Shown: positions 39,901-47,503 of the stretch, in pieces
How the letters are laid out: every line of letters begins with the position of its first letter
Numbering within the stretch: position 1 is the first letter of the stretch
Origin: VAZQ01 sp963785745
Lineage (GTDB): Bacteria; Pseudomonadota; Alphaproteobacteria; Rhizobiales; Xanthobacteraceae
DNA length: 64,000 nt
Direction: 5' to 3'
Assembly (NCBI GenBank): GCA_963785745.1
Contig: CAWAWR010000034.1
Coordinates: 62,001-126,000 of the forward strand
Made by a program: the position numbers and the translations under genes
Notes under the pieces: generated by a model
Seen by the model: only the letters and a program-made list of their open reading frames with translations
What the model was told of the DNA's origin: nothing
Databases searched by the model: none

Positions 39901-40443
39901 GGCCGCAAGCCAGACGGAGTCGCGGGCGGCCGCCTTCAATTGTGACAGCAGGGGCAGGAGCGCATCGGCATCGATCCGTTCCGGCGGGAGGACAATGAGA
40001 TTGAGGCCGCCGATGTGCTCCAGCAGATCGTCGCGGTAGAGAATGCATTCGGCTTTGTCGCCACGGCTTTTCCCGACCGTGAGCAATCGCGTCAGCCGTC
40101 CCCATGCGGCGCGGTCTTGCGGATAAGCCAGGATGTCCGGCGTGCCGTCGGTAAACAAAAGACGCGCGCCGACCGCAAGCCTGATGTCCTTTTCATCGGC
40201 GTCGTCGGTATCGTCTTTGTGCGCGGCGGTGTGCGCGCGGACCACGCCGGCAACCGTGTTGCGGTCGGCAATACCCAGCCCGGCCAGTCCAAGCTTCTTG
40301 GCGTGCTCGACCAATTCCTCTGGATGCGACGCCCCGCGCAGGAACGAGAAATTGCTGGTGATGGCGAGTTCGGCATAGGCGGGTGCCTCGGTTTCGACCC
40401 GCGGCGGCTTCTCCGGAATGGGAAAGGGATGGACGTTGTTCAT
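36934..40443 (-). CDS. dnaE2: Error-prone DNA polymerase DnaE2
   Basis: A 1169-residue C-family polymerase of the SOS mutasome. The N-terminal PHP domain starts YAELAITSNFSFLRGASHPEELVEHAK. The palm region carries the catalytic Asp motif PDIDVDFEHERREEVIQY, and GRGSAANS(V)ICYCLGIT is the polymerase signature. A C-terminal OB domain (GLVLVRQRPGTGNAIFMTLEDE) and the family tail RSRHPRSGDSFVQM follow. The length matches typical DnaE2. The ATG at 40443 overlaps the imuB stop by four bases, so the genes are translationally coupled. It performs translesion synthesis with ImuA and ImuB; expression should follow the LexA box upstream of imuA. Confidence 0.94.
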   Translation of the reverse strand: MNNVHPFPIPEKPPRVETEAPAYAELAITSNFSFLRGASHPEELVEHAKKLGLAGLGIADRNTVAGVVRAHTAAHKDDTDDADEKDIRLAVGARLLFTDGTPDILAYPQDRAAWGRLTRLLTVGKSRGDKAECILYRDDLLEHIGGLNLIVLPPERIDADALLPLLSQLKAAARDSVWLAAGMVYRGDDHRRLARLMALADDAAVPLIAVNDVLYHAPERRPLQDIVSCIREHVTIETAGRRLEANAERHLKPPQEMARLFRKAPAAIAETLKFLERCNFSLDELRKTEYPEETRQGFATPQDALVALVKEGVQRRYPNGIQKENVRDALAKELAVTAELKYAPYFLTVHDIVRFARSKGILCQGRGSAANSVICYCLGITEVDPEKVDLLFERFVSAERREPPDIDVDFEHERREEVIQYIYNRYGRERAGLAATVICYRGRSAIREVGKVFGLSDDTIGALASTLWGWSMAGVTEKEARRAGLDPSDPRLGQVMALAQELIGFPRHLSQHVGGFAITRSRLDEVVPVENAAMDERTVIEWDKDDLNDLGILKVDVLGLGMLSCLRRAFDLLRSEYRERYDLSSFKKPEEPVYRMISRADTIGVFQVESRAQMSMLPRLRPQEFYDLVIEVAIVRPGPIQGKMVHPYLRRREALRDQGIEPDYPSPAPEHGPKDELKGVLKKTLGIPLFQEQAMRLAIVAAKFQPEEADRLRRAMATFKRVGTIKRFEQKFIDGMSNRGYDREFAARCFDQIKGFGEYGFPESHAASFAILVYVSAWIKCYYPEVFAAALLNSQPMGFYAPAQIVRDAQEHGVDVRPVDVNLSDWDCSLERGPRAATRVHQRHASMREDIRSTHALRLGFREISGFSEDDAKRIESVRGRGFDSVRDLWLRTRLKTSALEKLAEADAFRSLGLDRRDALWAVRALQRSGDKDNLPLFARVAMPELEPDIALPPMLPGEHVIEDYRHLHLSLKAHPVSFLRAELDVRGIVRHELLPNMIPGRCVTVAGLVLVRQRPGTGNAIFMTLEDETAIANTILWPRVFESWRPIVLGARLISVTGELQNEKGVIHIVARAFEDLTPLLSRLSEAGHLIDPSAPTDETKRPVQGSWRHPRKTLLPIDAALAENHNRSRHPRSGDSFVQMTKQKPAVLQQTEVQHVAKVLPKGRNFH

Positions 40444-42221
40444 GCGAACACGCCGTGCAGGAACCAGTTCGGCGGCGCGCCGAAGAAGCCGTCATTGAAC
40501 AGGCCTTGGCGATAGAGCCAGACCCGCACGCCCTCGCGGCTCTCGACCCGGAAATAGTCGCGCGTCAGCGTATGGCCGTGCTCGTCGCGCCACCATTCCA
40601 TGGCGATGCGCTCGGGCCCTTCCGCATGCGCGACGGCGTAACGCACGCGCCGCCAGGTGAACTGCACCGGCGGGCCGTCCGGCACCGCCGCGATCGCTTC
40701 GATCGGCTCCGGCCGTTCGAACAGGCGGATCGGGCGGGCAGGGGCGAGGGAGTCCTGAACGATAGGTGCGTACTGCTCTTGCAGCAGACTCGCTCTGCTC
40801 CCTCCCCCCTTGCGGGGGAGGGGTGGGGTGGGGGGTAACGGCAAACTCCGCATACGCGGCCACCCCCCTCCCTGTCCCTCCCCCAGCGAAAGGGCGTTCA
40901 CGCCCGTCTTCGACGGGCTATGGGGGGAGGGGACGCTGTGGCGCGAGTTTTCGTAAGAAGTGCGCCGGTAACGTATAGAAACCGCCGCCGCGACGCCCGC
41001 GACCGCATATTCCGGAATATGCGTGTCCTGCGGCACGAACCGCGTCACGCGGCGCAGGCCAAAACGCGCGCCGAGCCGGTCGATGAGATGCGCAAGTTCC
41101 GCCGCATGGTCGGGCGCGGCGAGGCCGGTCTGCGTGGGATCGCAACGGTCGGCCGCGAGCGCGCCGAGCCGCACCACGTCGTAGCCGAAGCCGGGATCGC
41201 ATTCGTCGCCGATCGCCGCCAGCCGCTCCACGAACAGCGCGCGGATGCGTGCGGCGTCGCGCAGCGGCGCGCCGGTGCCGGCGGCGATGCGGTGCACCTT
41301 GCCGTCGGTGCGGAACAGCGCGGCCTCGATCAGGCGCGCGCCTTCGCCGCGCCGCTCCATTAGCTTCACCAATTCGCGGGCAAGATTTTCGATGGTGCCG
41401 AGCACGTCGGCTTCGAGCGCGATCGGGTCGGCGAAGCGGCGCTCCGTCACATAGGCCGGCACCGGCAGGCGCGGCGTGATCGGCTCGTCCTCGCGTCCCA
41501 AGGCCTGGTCGATGCGGCGCACGAAGTCCTGGCCAAAGCGTGCGGCCAGCGGCGCGCGGGGGCGGTCGATGACATCGGCGATGCGCTTCAAGCCCACCTG
41601 TGCGAGATCGGTGACCGTCTCCGGCGCGATCCGCAGCGCGGCCAGCGGCAGCGGGAGCAGCGCATCACGCGTCTCCTCGGAGAGGACGCGCAGCGCCGTG
41701 CCGTAGCGCGCCACCGCCCACGCACATCCCACCGTGTCGGCCACCGCCGCGCGCGCCTGAAATCCTTGCTGTGCAAGCCGCGTCACGATGTCCCGGCGCA
41801 TCGCTTCCTCGCCGCCGAACAGATGCGCGCAGCCGGTGATATCGAGCAGCAGCCCGTCCGGCGGATCGAGACCGACCAGCGGCGTATAGCGGTCGCACCA
41901 GTCGGCAATCGCGACGAGCATGCGCCGGTCGGCGCCGGGATCGGCGTCCGCGATGGTGATGCGCGGATACATTGCGCGCGCGTCGGCGAGCGCCATGCCA
42001 ACTCTGAGCCCGAGCCCGTCGGCCGCATCGTTGACGGCGGCGAGCCGCAGCGCGCCCTTCACCGGCTCGGCGACGACCAGCGCCTCATCTTGCGCAAATC
42101 GGCTGCCGCCGACGTGCGCTGCTTCAGCCGGCGCGGGCGAACGGCCGCGGATCAATCGATCCGTCATCAGCCGCCGCAGCCACACCGACAGATAGCGTTT
42201 GCGGGAGGAAGGCGCACGCAT
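40440..42221 (-). CDS. imuB: ImuB, inactive Y-family polymerase of the mutasome, with a repeat insertion
   Basis: A 593-residue protein, longer than the usual 500-530. The N-terminal segment RYLSVWLRRLMTDRL takes the place of the catalytic D-x-D/E start of active Y polymerases; ImuB lacks these residues and serves as a hub binding the beta clamp, ImuA and DnaE2. The finger/palm segments PDGLLLDITGCAHLFGG and VADTVGCAWAVARYG match ImuB. A non-conserved Pro/Gly/Arg-rich stretch of about 50 residues near positions 430-480 is encoded by a palindromic repeat (40798-40935) inserted in frame between the little-finger region and the conserved RPIRLFERPEPIEAIA tail. The start overlaps imuA by 98 bases. 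Confidence 0.92.
   Translation of the reverse strand: MRAPSSRKRYLSVWLRRLMTDRLIRGRSPAPAEAAHVGGSRFAQDEALVVAEPVKGALRLAAVNDAADGLGLRVGMALADARAMYPRITIADADPGADRRMLVAIADWCDRYTPLVGLDPPDGLLLDITGCAHLFGGEEAMRRDIVTRLAQQGFQARAAVADTVGCAWAVARYGTALRVLSEETRDALLPLPLAALRIAPETVTDLAQVGLKRIADVIDRPRAPLAARFGQDFVRRIDQALGREDEPITPRLPVPAYVTERRFADPIALEADVLGTIENLARELVKLMERRGEGARLIEAALFRTDGKVHRIAAGTGAPLRDAARIRALFVERLAAIGDECDPGFGYDVVRLGALAADRCDPTQTGLAAPDHAAELAHLIDRLGARFGLRRVTRFVPQDTHIPEYAVAGVAAAVSIRYRRTSYENSRHSVPSPHSPSKTGVNALSLGEGQGGGWPRMRSLPLPPTPPLPRKGGGSRASLLQEQYAPIVQDSLAPARPIRLFERPEPIEAIAAVPDGPPVQFTWRRVRYAVAHAEGPERIAMEWWRDEHGHTLTRDYFRVESREGVRVWLYRQGLFNDGFFGAPPNWFLHGVFA
40798..40935. repeat. Palindromic repeat element inserted in frame within imuB
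   Basis: About 138 bases containing two hairpins. The first is CCCTCCCCC at 40800-40808 with GGGGGAGGG at 40814-40822. The second has outer arms CCCTCCCCC at 40876-40884 and GGGGGAGGG at 40923-40931, enclosing two small stems (GGCG/CGCC and GCCCGTC/GACGGGC). The arms recall the 56585-56610 repeat. It adds about 46 codons to imuB without a stop or frame change. Confidence 0.75.
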
Positions 42222-42918
42222 GGTGATCCCAATGGACGATGAAGCGGCCGCAGCGGCCGCGTCGGTTCCGGTTCAGCGAAAGATCGAAGGCGGTGCGGCC
42301 TAAACCGCCGAAACGGTCGGGTGTGCTCGGCGCGGCGGCGACCTGCCAGCGGGTCGCGGCCGCGGTCGCGATTGGCAGCGGGCGGTGCCGCAGCAGCAGC
42401 CCGAGCCCGCCGCCCGCGCGGGCCGCGAGCGTGAGCCGCCGCGTGGCGGTGAAGTCGGCGGCTTCGCCGGCCTCCGGCAGTTCGGCGATCACGACCGCGA
42501 CGCCGCGGGATTTCAGCGCCTCCTCGCAGGCCCACAGCGCATCGACCGGACGCGGCACCCGCAACATGATGAGCCGCTCCATCGGGAGGCCGAAGCCATC
42601 GAGCCCGGGGCCGTAAGGCGCGCCGGCTTCGAGCGCCGCATAGTCGGTCTGGATGAAGAGCGCGGACGTGCCTCCCGCCGTGCGCAGGGCCGCTATTGCG
42701 AGCGCGAAACCGGCCGCCGTGCCGAACTGCGCCGGGGCGGCCGGGACCAGCTCATGCAGCGCTCCGCAGGCCAGGCCGCCGCCGAGGGCGGCATCGACGC
42801 CCGGCAGGCCGAGCGCCAGCAATTCCTCCTCGGCAAGGGAAAATCCCTTGTCTTTATCGAGGGTTGCAAGCGCTTGCCGGAGATGGCGAAGCGTGCCGCG
42901 GGGGGCGGCTGAAGCCAT
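42124..42918 (-). CDS. imuA: ImuA, RecA-like mutasome protein
   Basis: A 264-residue protein. The N-terminal GLPGVDAALGGGLACGALHELV is the ImuA/SulA-like RecA-fold entry; the usual Walker A Lys is not present, as in other ImuA proteins. The central segments FIQTDYAALEAGAPYGPGL and MLRVPRPVDALWACEEALKS are typical. ImuA links ImuB and DnaE2 in SOS mutagenesis. A LexA box lies 13 bases upstream of its ATG. Its 3' end overlaps the imuB start by 98 bases, a larger overlap than usual, and its last 30 residues diverge. The operon order imuA-imuB-dnaE2 is canonical. Confidence 0.9.
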   Translation of the reverse strand: MASAAPRGTLRHLRQALATLDKDKGFSLAEEELLALGLPGVDAALGGGLACGALHELVPAAPAQFGTAAGFALAIAALRTAGGTSALFIQTDYAALEAGAPYGPGLDGFGLPMERLIMLRVPRPVDALWACEEALKSRGVAVVIAELPEAGEAADFTATRRLTLAARAGGGLGLLLRHRPLPIATAAATRWQVAAAPSTPDRFGGLGRTAFDLSLNRNRRGRCGRFIVHWDHHACAFLPQTLSVGVAAAADDGSIDPRPFARAG

Positions 42919-42930
42919 GGCCCTATTTCC

Positions 42931-42945
42931 GTTCCTGATTTGTTC
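42931..42945. promoter_or_regulatory. LexA (SOS) box upstream of imuA
   Basis: GTTC at 42931-42934 and GTTC at 42942-42945 are separated by seven bases, the exact alphaproteobacterial LexA direct repeat GTTC-N7-GTTC. It lies 12 bases upstream of the imuA start codon, overlapping the expected promoter or leader, so LexA should repress the whole imuA-imuB-dnaE2 operon until DNA damage. Confidence 0.88.
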
Positions 42946-43100
42946 TATTGATTCCCAACCCGCCGACGGGAGTCAAGCCGCCCTTTACACGCCTCAAGAG
43001 AACCCAGGAGAAGAGGACAGGAGTGAGGGGTGACGGCCGCCCTGCGTGGCGGTACATGAAATGCCCCCGCCGCGATTTTTGCCCAGTGAAAGCAACAACA

Positions 43101-45455
43101 ATGAACAAGCCCGACTACCGCTTCATCGGAAAACCGATCCGGAGGGCGGAAGACGGGCGGCTGATCACCGGGCGCGGCCAGTTCAGCGACGACTTCCTGC
43201 TCGACGGCCAGACCTATGCGGCGATCGTGCGCTCGCCCTATCCGCATGCGCGCATCCGGGGGATCGATTCATCGCGCGCGCGGGCGATGAAAGGCGTGCT
43301 CGGCGTGTTCACCGGCGCCGATTGCCTTGCCGACAAGCTTGGACCGATTCCACACGACCCGCTGCCGAAGACCCGCGACGACATGAAGCTGCACGCCCCC
43401 GGCGGCGGCCAGGTCTTCATCGGCCCGCACATGCTGCTGCCGGCCGACAAGGCGCGCCATGTCGGCGAGGCGGTGGCGATGGTGGTCGCCGAAACCAAGA
43501 ACCGGGCGATGGACGCCGCCGAGGCGGTCGAGGTCGACTACGAAGAGCTGCCCTTCGTCATCCACTCCGAAGACGCCATCAAGCCCGGCGCACCCGCAGT
43601 CTGGGATGAACTGCCGAGCAACATGCCGGTCGAGACTTTTTTCGGCGACCGCGCCGCCACCGACAAGGCGTTCGCCACCGCCGACCATGTCGTGAAGCTC
43701 GACTTGCACATCGGTCGTGTTACCGGCGTGCCGCTCGAGCCGCGCGCGGCGGTCGCGCATTACGACAAGAAGACCGAGCGCTACACGCTCTATGCCGGCT
43801 CCGGCGGCGCGGTGCGGCAGAAGAACGAACTAGCGCAAGCGCTCGGGATCAAGCCGGATACGTTGCGCGTGCTCTCCTACGACGTCGGCGGGAATTTCGG
43901 CACGCGCAACCGCGCCTTTGTCGAGTTCGGACTGGTGTTGTGGGCCTCGAAGAAGGTCGGGCGCCCGGTGAAATACACGGCGACGCGCTCGGAATCTTTC
44001 CTGACCGACTATCAGGGCCGCGATCTCGTCACCAAGGTGGAACTGGCGCTGCGCAAGGACGGAAAATTCCTCGCCATGCGCGCAACCAACATCAGCAATA
44101 TCGGCGCGCGCGCGGTGTCGTTCTCGCCGCTCTCCAAGGGCTCGGGCCTGATCCCGGGTTCTTATGATATTCCCGCGGTGACGCTGCGCGCGGTCGCCAC
44201 CTTCACCAACACCATGCCGACGCAGGCTTATCGCTCGTCGGGACGGCCGGAGGTGACCTATGCGGTCGAGCGGCTGGTCGATCACGCGGCGACCGAGCTC
44301 GGCATGGACCGCGTCGCGATCCGCCGCAAGAACCTGATCAAGCCGAAGGCGATGCCGTACCGCAACGCGGTCGGCATGCTCTACGATTCCGGCCGCTACG
44401 AAGAGAACATGAACTGGGCGATGGACATCGCCGAATGGAAGGGCTTCTCCCAGCGCCGGCGCGAGGCCAAAAAGCGCGGCAAACTGCTCGGCCTCGGCCT
44501 GGCCAATTATGTGGAGTCCTCGATCGGCGCGCCCAAGGAGCAGGCCCAGATCTACGTGCGTCCGGAGGGCCGCGTGGATGTCGTCATCGGTACGCAACCG
44601 GCAGGGCAGGGCCACGAGACCAGCTTCGCGCAGGTCGTGTCCGATCTCCTCTATGTGCCGGTCGAGAAGGTGAAGATCATCCTCGGCGACACCGACGTCG
44701 TGAAGGTCGGCGGCGGCTCGCATTCCGGCCGCTCCATGCGCCACGCCGCCACCGTGTTCTCGAAAGCGGCGGTCGATCTGATCGACAAGGGCAAGAAGAT
44801 CGCGGCGCTGGCGATGAACGTCACGCCCGACAGCATCGATTTCACCGACGACGGCCGCTTCATGTCGCGCAGCACCAACAAGAGCTTCGACTTCCTCGAG
44901 CTCGCCAAGGAAGCGGCCAACATCACGCTGCCGGACGAGCTCAAGGGCGGCGTGTCGATCATCACCGACAACGAGATGCACGATCCGGTTTTCCCCAACG
45001 GCACCGCGATCTGCGAGGTCGAGGTCGATCCCGACACCGGCGTGGTCAACATCACACGCTATTCGTCGATCGACGACGTCGGCCGCTGCATCAATCCGCT
45101 GATCGTGCACGGCCAGACCCACGGCGCGATTGCGCAGGGCGTCGGGCAGGCGATGTGGGAGCAGTGCTACACCGACCCGGACTCGGGCCAGCCGCTGTGC
45201 GGCTCGCTGATGGATTACGGCATGCCGCGCGCCGACAACATTCCGTCGTTCACCTGTGAGATCGCCGAGGTGCTCTCGCCGACCAACCCGCTCGGCATCA
45301 AGGCCGGCGGTGAGGGCGGCACCACCGGCGCGCCGGCGGCGGTGGTGAGCGCCATCGTCGACGCGCTCTCTGTCTACGGTATCCGCAATATTTCAATGCC
45401 GGCGACGCCGTACAACATCTGGAAGACGATTCAAGACGCGAAGGCGAAGGGCTGA
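43101..45455 (+). CDS. Molybdenum hydroxylase large subunit, orphan
   Basis: A 784-residue xanthine dehydrogenase-superfamily large subunit without a signal peptide. The start (MNKPDYRFIGKPIRRAEDGRLITGRGQF) is typical of carbon-monoxide-dehydrogenase-like/nicotinate-type members. The active-site loop is QAYRSSGRPE, so it lacks the AYRCSFR loop of true CO dehydrogenase. The C-terminal catalytic-type Glu lies in GIKAGGEGGTTGAPAAV. Such enzymes need a [2Fe-2S] small subunit and an FAD subunit, and neither is adjacent. A leaderless binding-protein-like gene follows after four bases. The region before the ATG has no other gene on this strand. Substrate unknown. Confidence 0.85.
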   Translation: MNKPDYRFIGKPIRRAEDGRLITGRGQFSDDFLLDGQTYAAIVRSPYPHARIRGIDSSRARAMKGVLGVFTGADCLADKLGPIPHDPLPKTRDDMKLHAPGGGQVFIGPHMLLPADKARHVGEAVAMVVAETKNRAMDAAEAVEVDYEELPFVIHSEDAIKPGAPAVWDELPSNMPVETFFGDRAATDKAFATADHVVKLDLHIGRVTGVPLEPRAAVAHYDKKTERYTLYAGSGGAVRQKNELAQALGIKPDTLRVLSYDVGGNFGTRNRAFVEFGLVLWASKKVGRPVKYTATRSESFLTDYQGRDLVTKVELALRKDGKFLAMRATNISNIGARAVSFSPLSKGSGLIPGSYDIPAVTLRAVATFTNTMPTQAYRSSGRPEVTYAVERLVDHAATELGMDRVAIRRKNLIKPKAMPYRNAVGMLYDSGRYEENMNWAMDIAEWKGFSQRRREAKKRGKLLGLGLANYVESSIGAPKEQAQIYVRPEGRVDVVIGTQPAGQGHETSFAQVVSDLLYVPVEKVKIILGDTDVVKVGGGSHSGRSMRHAATVFSKAAVDLIDKGKKIAALAMNVTPDSIDFTDDGRFMSRSTNKSFDFLELAKEAANITLPDELKGGVSIITDNEMHDPVFPNGTAICEVEVDPDTGVVNITRYSSIDDVGRCINPLIVHGQTHGAIAQGVGQAMWEQCYTDPDSGQPLCGSLMDYGMPRADNIPSFTCEIAEVLSPTNPLGIKAGGEGGTTGAPAAVVSAIVDALSVYGIRNISMPATPYNIWKTIQDAKAKG

Positions 45456-45459
45456 TCAC

Positions 45460-46389
45460 GTGGCAATGACAACAATCGAACTGATCTGCTTTCCCGGCGC
45501 GCCGAACCTGCCGATCTTCGTGGCGAAGGAGAAGGGCTTCTTCGACAAGGCCGGCGTCGCCATCAACATGACGACGACGCCGAGCTCGGCGTTCCAGGCG
45601 GAAAATCTCATCAACGGGAAATTCCACATCGCCGGCACCGCCTTCGACAACGTCGTCGCCTATCAGGAAGGGCAGGGCGCGGTGAAGTTCGACCGCCAGC
45701 CCGACCTGTTCGCCTTCATGGGCGCGACGCAGGTGGAGCTTGCCTTCATCGTGGCGCCCGAGATCGCGAAGTATGAGGACCTCAAGGGCAAGTCGCTCGC
45801 GCTCGATGCGGTCGCGACCGGCTTCGCTTTCGTGCTCTACGAGATGCTCGCCAAGGCTGGGCTGCAGCGCAGCGACTATTCCTTCGCGGCGGTCGGCGCG
45901 ACGCCGCAGCGCTGGGAGGCGGTGCGTTCCGGGACGCACGTCGGCACCATCACCATCGAGCCGTTCACCAGCATCGCCAAGGCGCAAGGTTTTCGCGTGC
46001 TCGACACCTCGAGCAACGTGTTCCCGGTCTATCAGGGTGGCTCGTTCGCTGCGAGCCGTGCCTGGGCCGCGGCCAATGCCGACGCACTCAAGGGCTTCAT
46101 CACGGGCTATCTCGAAGGGCTTGGCTGGACGCTCAAGCCGGAGAACCGGCAGGAAGCGACCGACACGCTGCTGCGCAACATGCCCGAGATCAAGCCGCCG
46201 GTCGCCGGCGCGGTCATGAACAGCCTGCTGTCGCCGAAGTCGGGCCTGACGCCTGACGCCGCGATCCTGATGGACGGCGTGCGCGCGGTGCTCGACCTGC
46301 GCACCCGCTACGGCAGCGGCAAGACGCCGCTCACCGATCCGTCGAAATATATCGATCTCAAATATTACGACGAGGCGCGGCGCGGTTAG
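45460..46389 (+). CDS. NMT1/THI5-like (NitT/TauT-type) binding-fold protein, leaderless
   Basis: A 309-residue protein with the two-lobe fold of ABC-type nitrate/taurine/sulfonate or thiamine-pyrimidine binding proteins. The opening ELICFPGAPNLPIFVAKEKGFFDKAGV is the classic NMT1 start. No signal peptide is visible, so it is probably cytosolic. A GTG start at 45460 has an AAGGG site; ATG at 45466 is the alternative. Five bases separate it from the orphan molybdenum hydroxylase subunit, so the two are co-translated. NMT1-fold members without leaders can be enzymes, so this one may bind or process the hydroxylase substrate. That link is inference. Confidence 0.75.
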   Translation: MAMTTIELICFPGAPNLPIFVAKEKGFFDKAGVAINMTTTPSSAFQAENLINGKFHIAGTAFDNVVAYQEGQGAVKFDRQPDLFAFMGATQVELAFIVAPEIAKYEDLKGKSLALDAVATGFAFVLYEMLAKAGLQRSDYSFAAVGATPQRWEAVRSGTHVGTITIEPFTSIAKAQGFRVLDTSSNVFPVYQGGSFAASRAWAAANADALKGFITGYLEGLGWTLKPENRQEATDTLLRNMPEIKPPVAGAVMNSLLSPKSGLTPDAAILMDGVRAVLDLRTRYGSGKTPLTDPSKYIDLKYYDEARRG

Positions 46390-46405
46390 GCGCGGCACCG
46401 GATTG

Positions 46406-47485
46406 TCACCGTTTCCGCTGCGCCTTGATCGCGTTGAACCCGGCCAGCGCGCGCTCGAATTTTTCGTTGAAGAGCCACATCGCGGCGAGGATCTCGCGAT
46501 AGTTCACGGACGTTCTGGCCCGGTCGGCGCGGCCGAAAGTGAACATGCTGTTGTTGCGCAGGTATCCCATGATCTTCGGATCGGAAATCCGATAGCTCGC
46601 CAGGTCGCCCGACCTGAGCGCGGACCGGGTCGGGCTCGGAACGATCTGGATCAGCTCGAAGATTTTCATCTGATCGATCGGGTCCGGAAACGCCTTCAGG
46701 ATCGCCGGTATCTGCGGGAAGACTTCGGCATGGGCGTTCATCAGGCCATTGCGCACCGCAGTCCAGTGATTGTAACGCTGATCGCTATTGCCAACCCGCG
46801 CCTGCTCCTTGTCGTCGCGGGCGGCGAGTGCGGGATCGAGCGTGCGGATCGACGCCCTGATCGCCGCCCATTTCTTTTGACCGTTCCGGTCCTCGGATTC
46901 GCCCGTCTGGAAACTTCCCTTGTACCGGTTCGAGCGCGCATTCCCGATGTTCTGGTTGCCGTTGGTCTCGGCAAAGAACATGCCCAGGCTGATGCGGCCC
47001 GCCGCTTCCGCCGATGCCGCATCCAAACCGCGCGCGCGTGCGATCACCGTTCCCAGATCGACGACGTCCTCGAACGGCGTCGCCGAGTTCTGCGCATTGG
47101 CAGGCGGCGCCTGCATGATGCCGAAGAGTCTCGTGTACTCGTCCAGCAGCGGCTCATTGTCGGCGTCGAAGTACGCCGGCGGAATGCCGAACTTGTTGGG
47201 CCTGCCGATTCTGGATGGAAGCGCGTCGGTGAGGTCTTTGTACGCGCTGATCATGCTGTTGCGGGCAAGGTAGAGCGCTTGTCCCGGCAGGTTCGGCGGG
47301 GCCTGGCCCGATTTGAGCTGCGTGCCCCGCTGGCTCAGGACGGACTTGAAGTCGCTGACCGCCTTTGCGTAGGCGTCGAGCTCATTCGAATGCGACGCGG
47401 GCGGCGCGCATAGAAGCGCGACAGCAAGAGCTGCCGCGCGGATTCCGCATGAGCGCCAGAACGATGGGGAGCGGCCAATCTGCAT
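46406..47485 (-). CDS. Exported protein of unknown function, possibly lytic-transglycosylase-like
   Basis: A 359-residue secreted protein starting at ATG 47485 with a leader (FWRSCGIRAAALAVALLCAPPASHS). The middle shows ISLGMFFAETNGNQNIGNARSNRYKGSFQTGE near residues 170-200. The order of a Glu, a short Asn/Gly-rich turn, then Y-x-G-x-F-Q recalls lysozyme-like transglycosylases (catalytic Glu followed by Y/G-x-F-Q), but I cannot assign the family. No membrane segment follows. It is convergent with the NMT1-like gene, with a 16-base gap. A GTG at 47503 is an alternative start. Confidence 0.6.
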   Translation of the reverse strand: MQIGRSPSFWRSCGIRAAALAVALLCAPPASHSNELDAYAKAVSDFKSVLSQRGTQLKSGQAPPNLPGQALYLARNSMISAYKDLTDALPSRIGRPNKFGIPPAYFDADNEPLLDEYTRLFGIMQAPPANAQNSATPFEDVVDLGTVIARARGLDAASAEAAGRISLGMFFAETNGNQNIGNARSNRYKGSFQTGESEDRNGQKKWAAIRASIRTLDPALAARDDKEQARVGNSDQRYNHWTAVRNGLMNAHAEVFPQIPAILKAFPDPIDQMKIFELIQIVPSPTRSALRSGDLASYRISDPKIMGYLRNNSMFTFGRADRARTSVNYREILAAMWLFNEKFERALAGFNAIKAQRKR

Positions 47486-47503
47486 TCGCTGTCGAAGGGC
47501 CAC

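Noticed and set aside
43101..45455. Carbon monoxide dehydrogenase large subunit
   Set aside because: The CoxL active-site loop AYRCSFR is absent (QAYRSSGRPE is found) and no CoxM/CoxS genes are adjacent.
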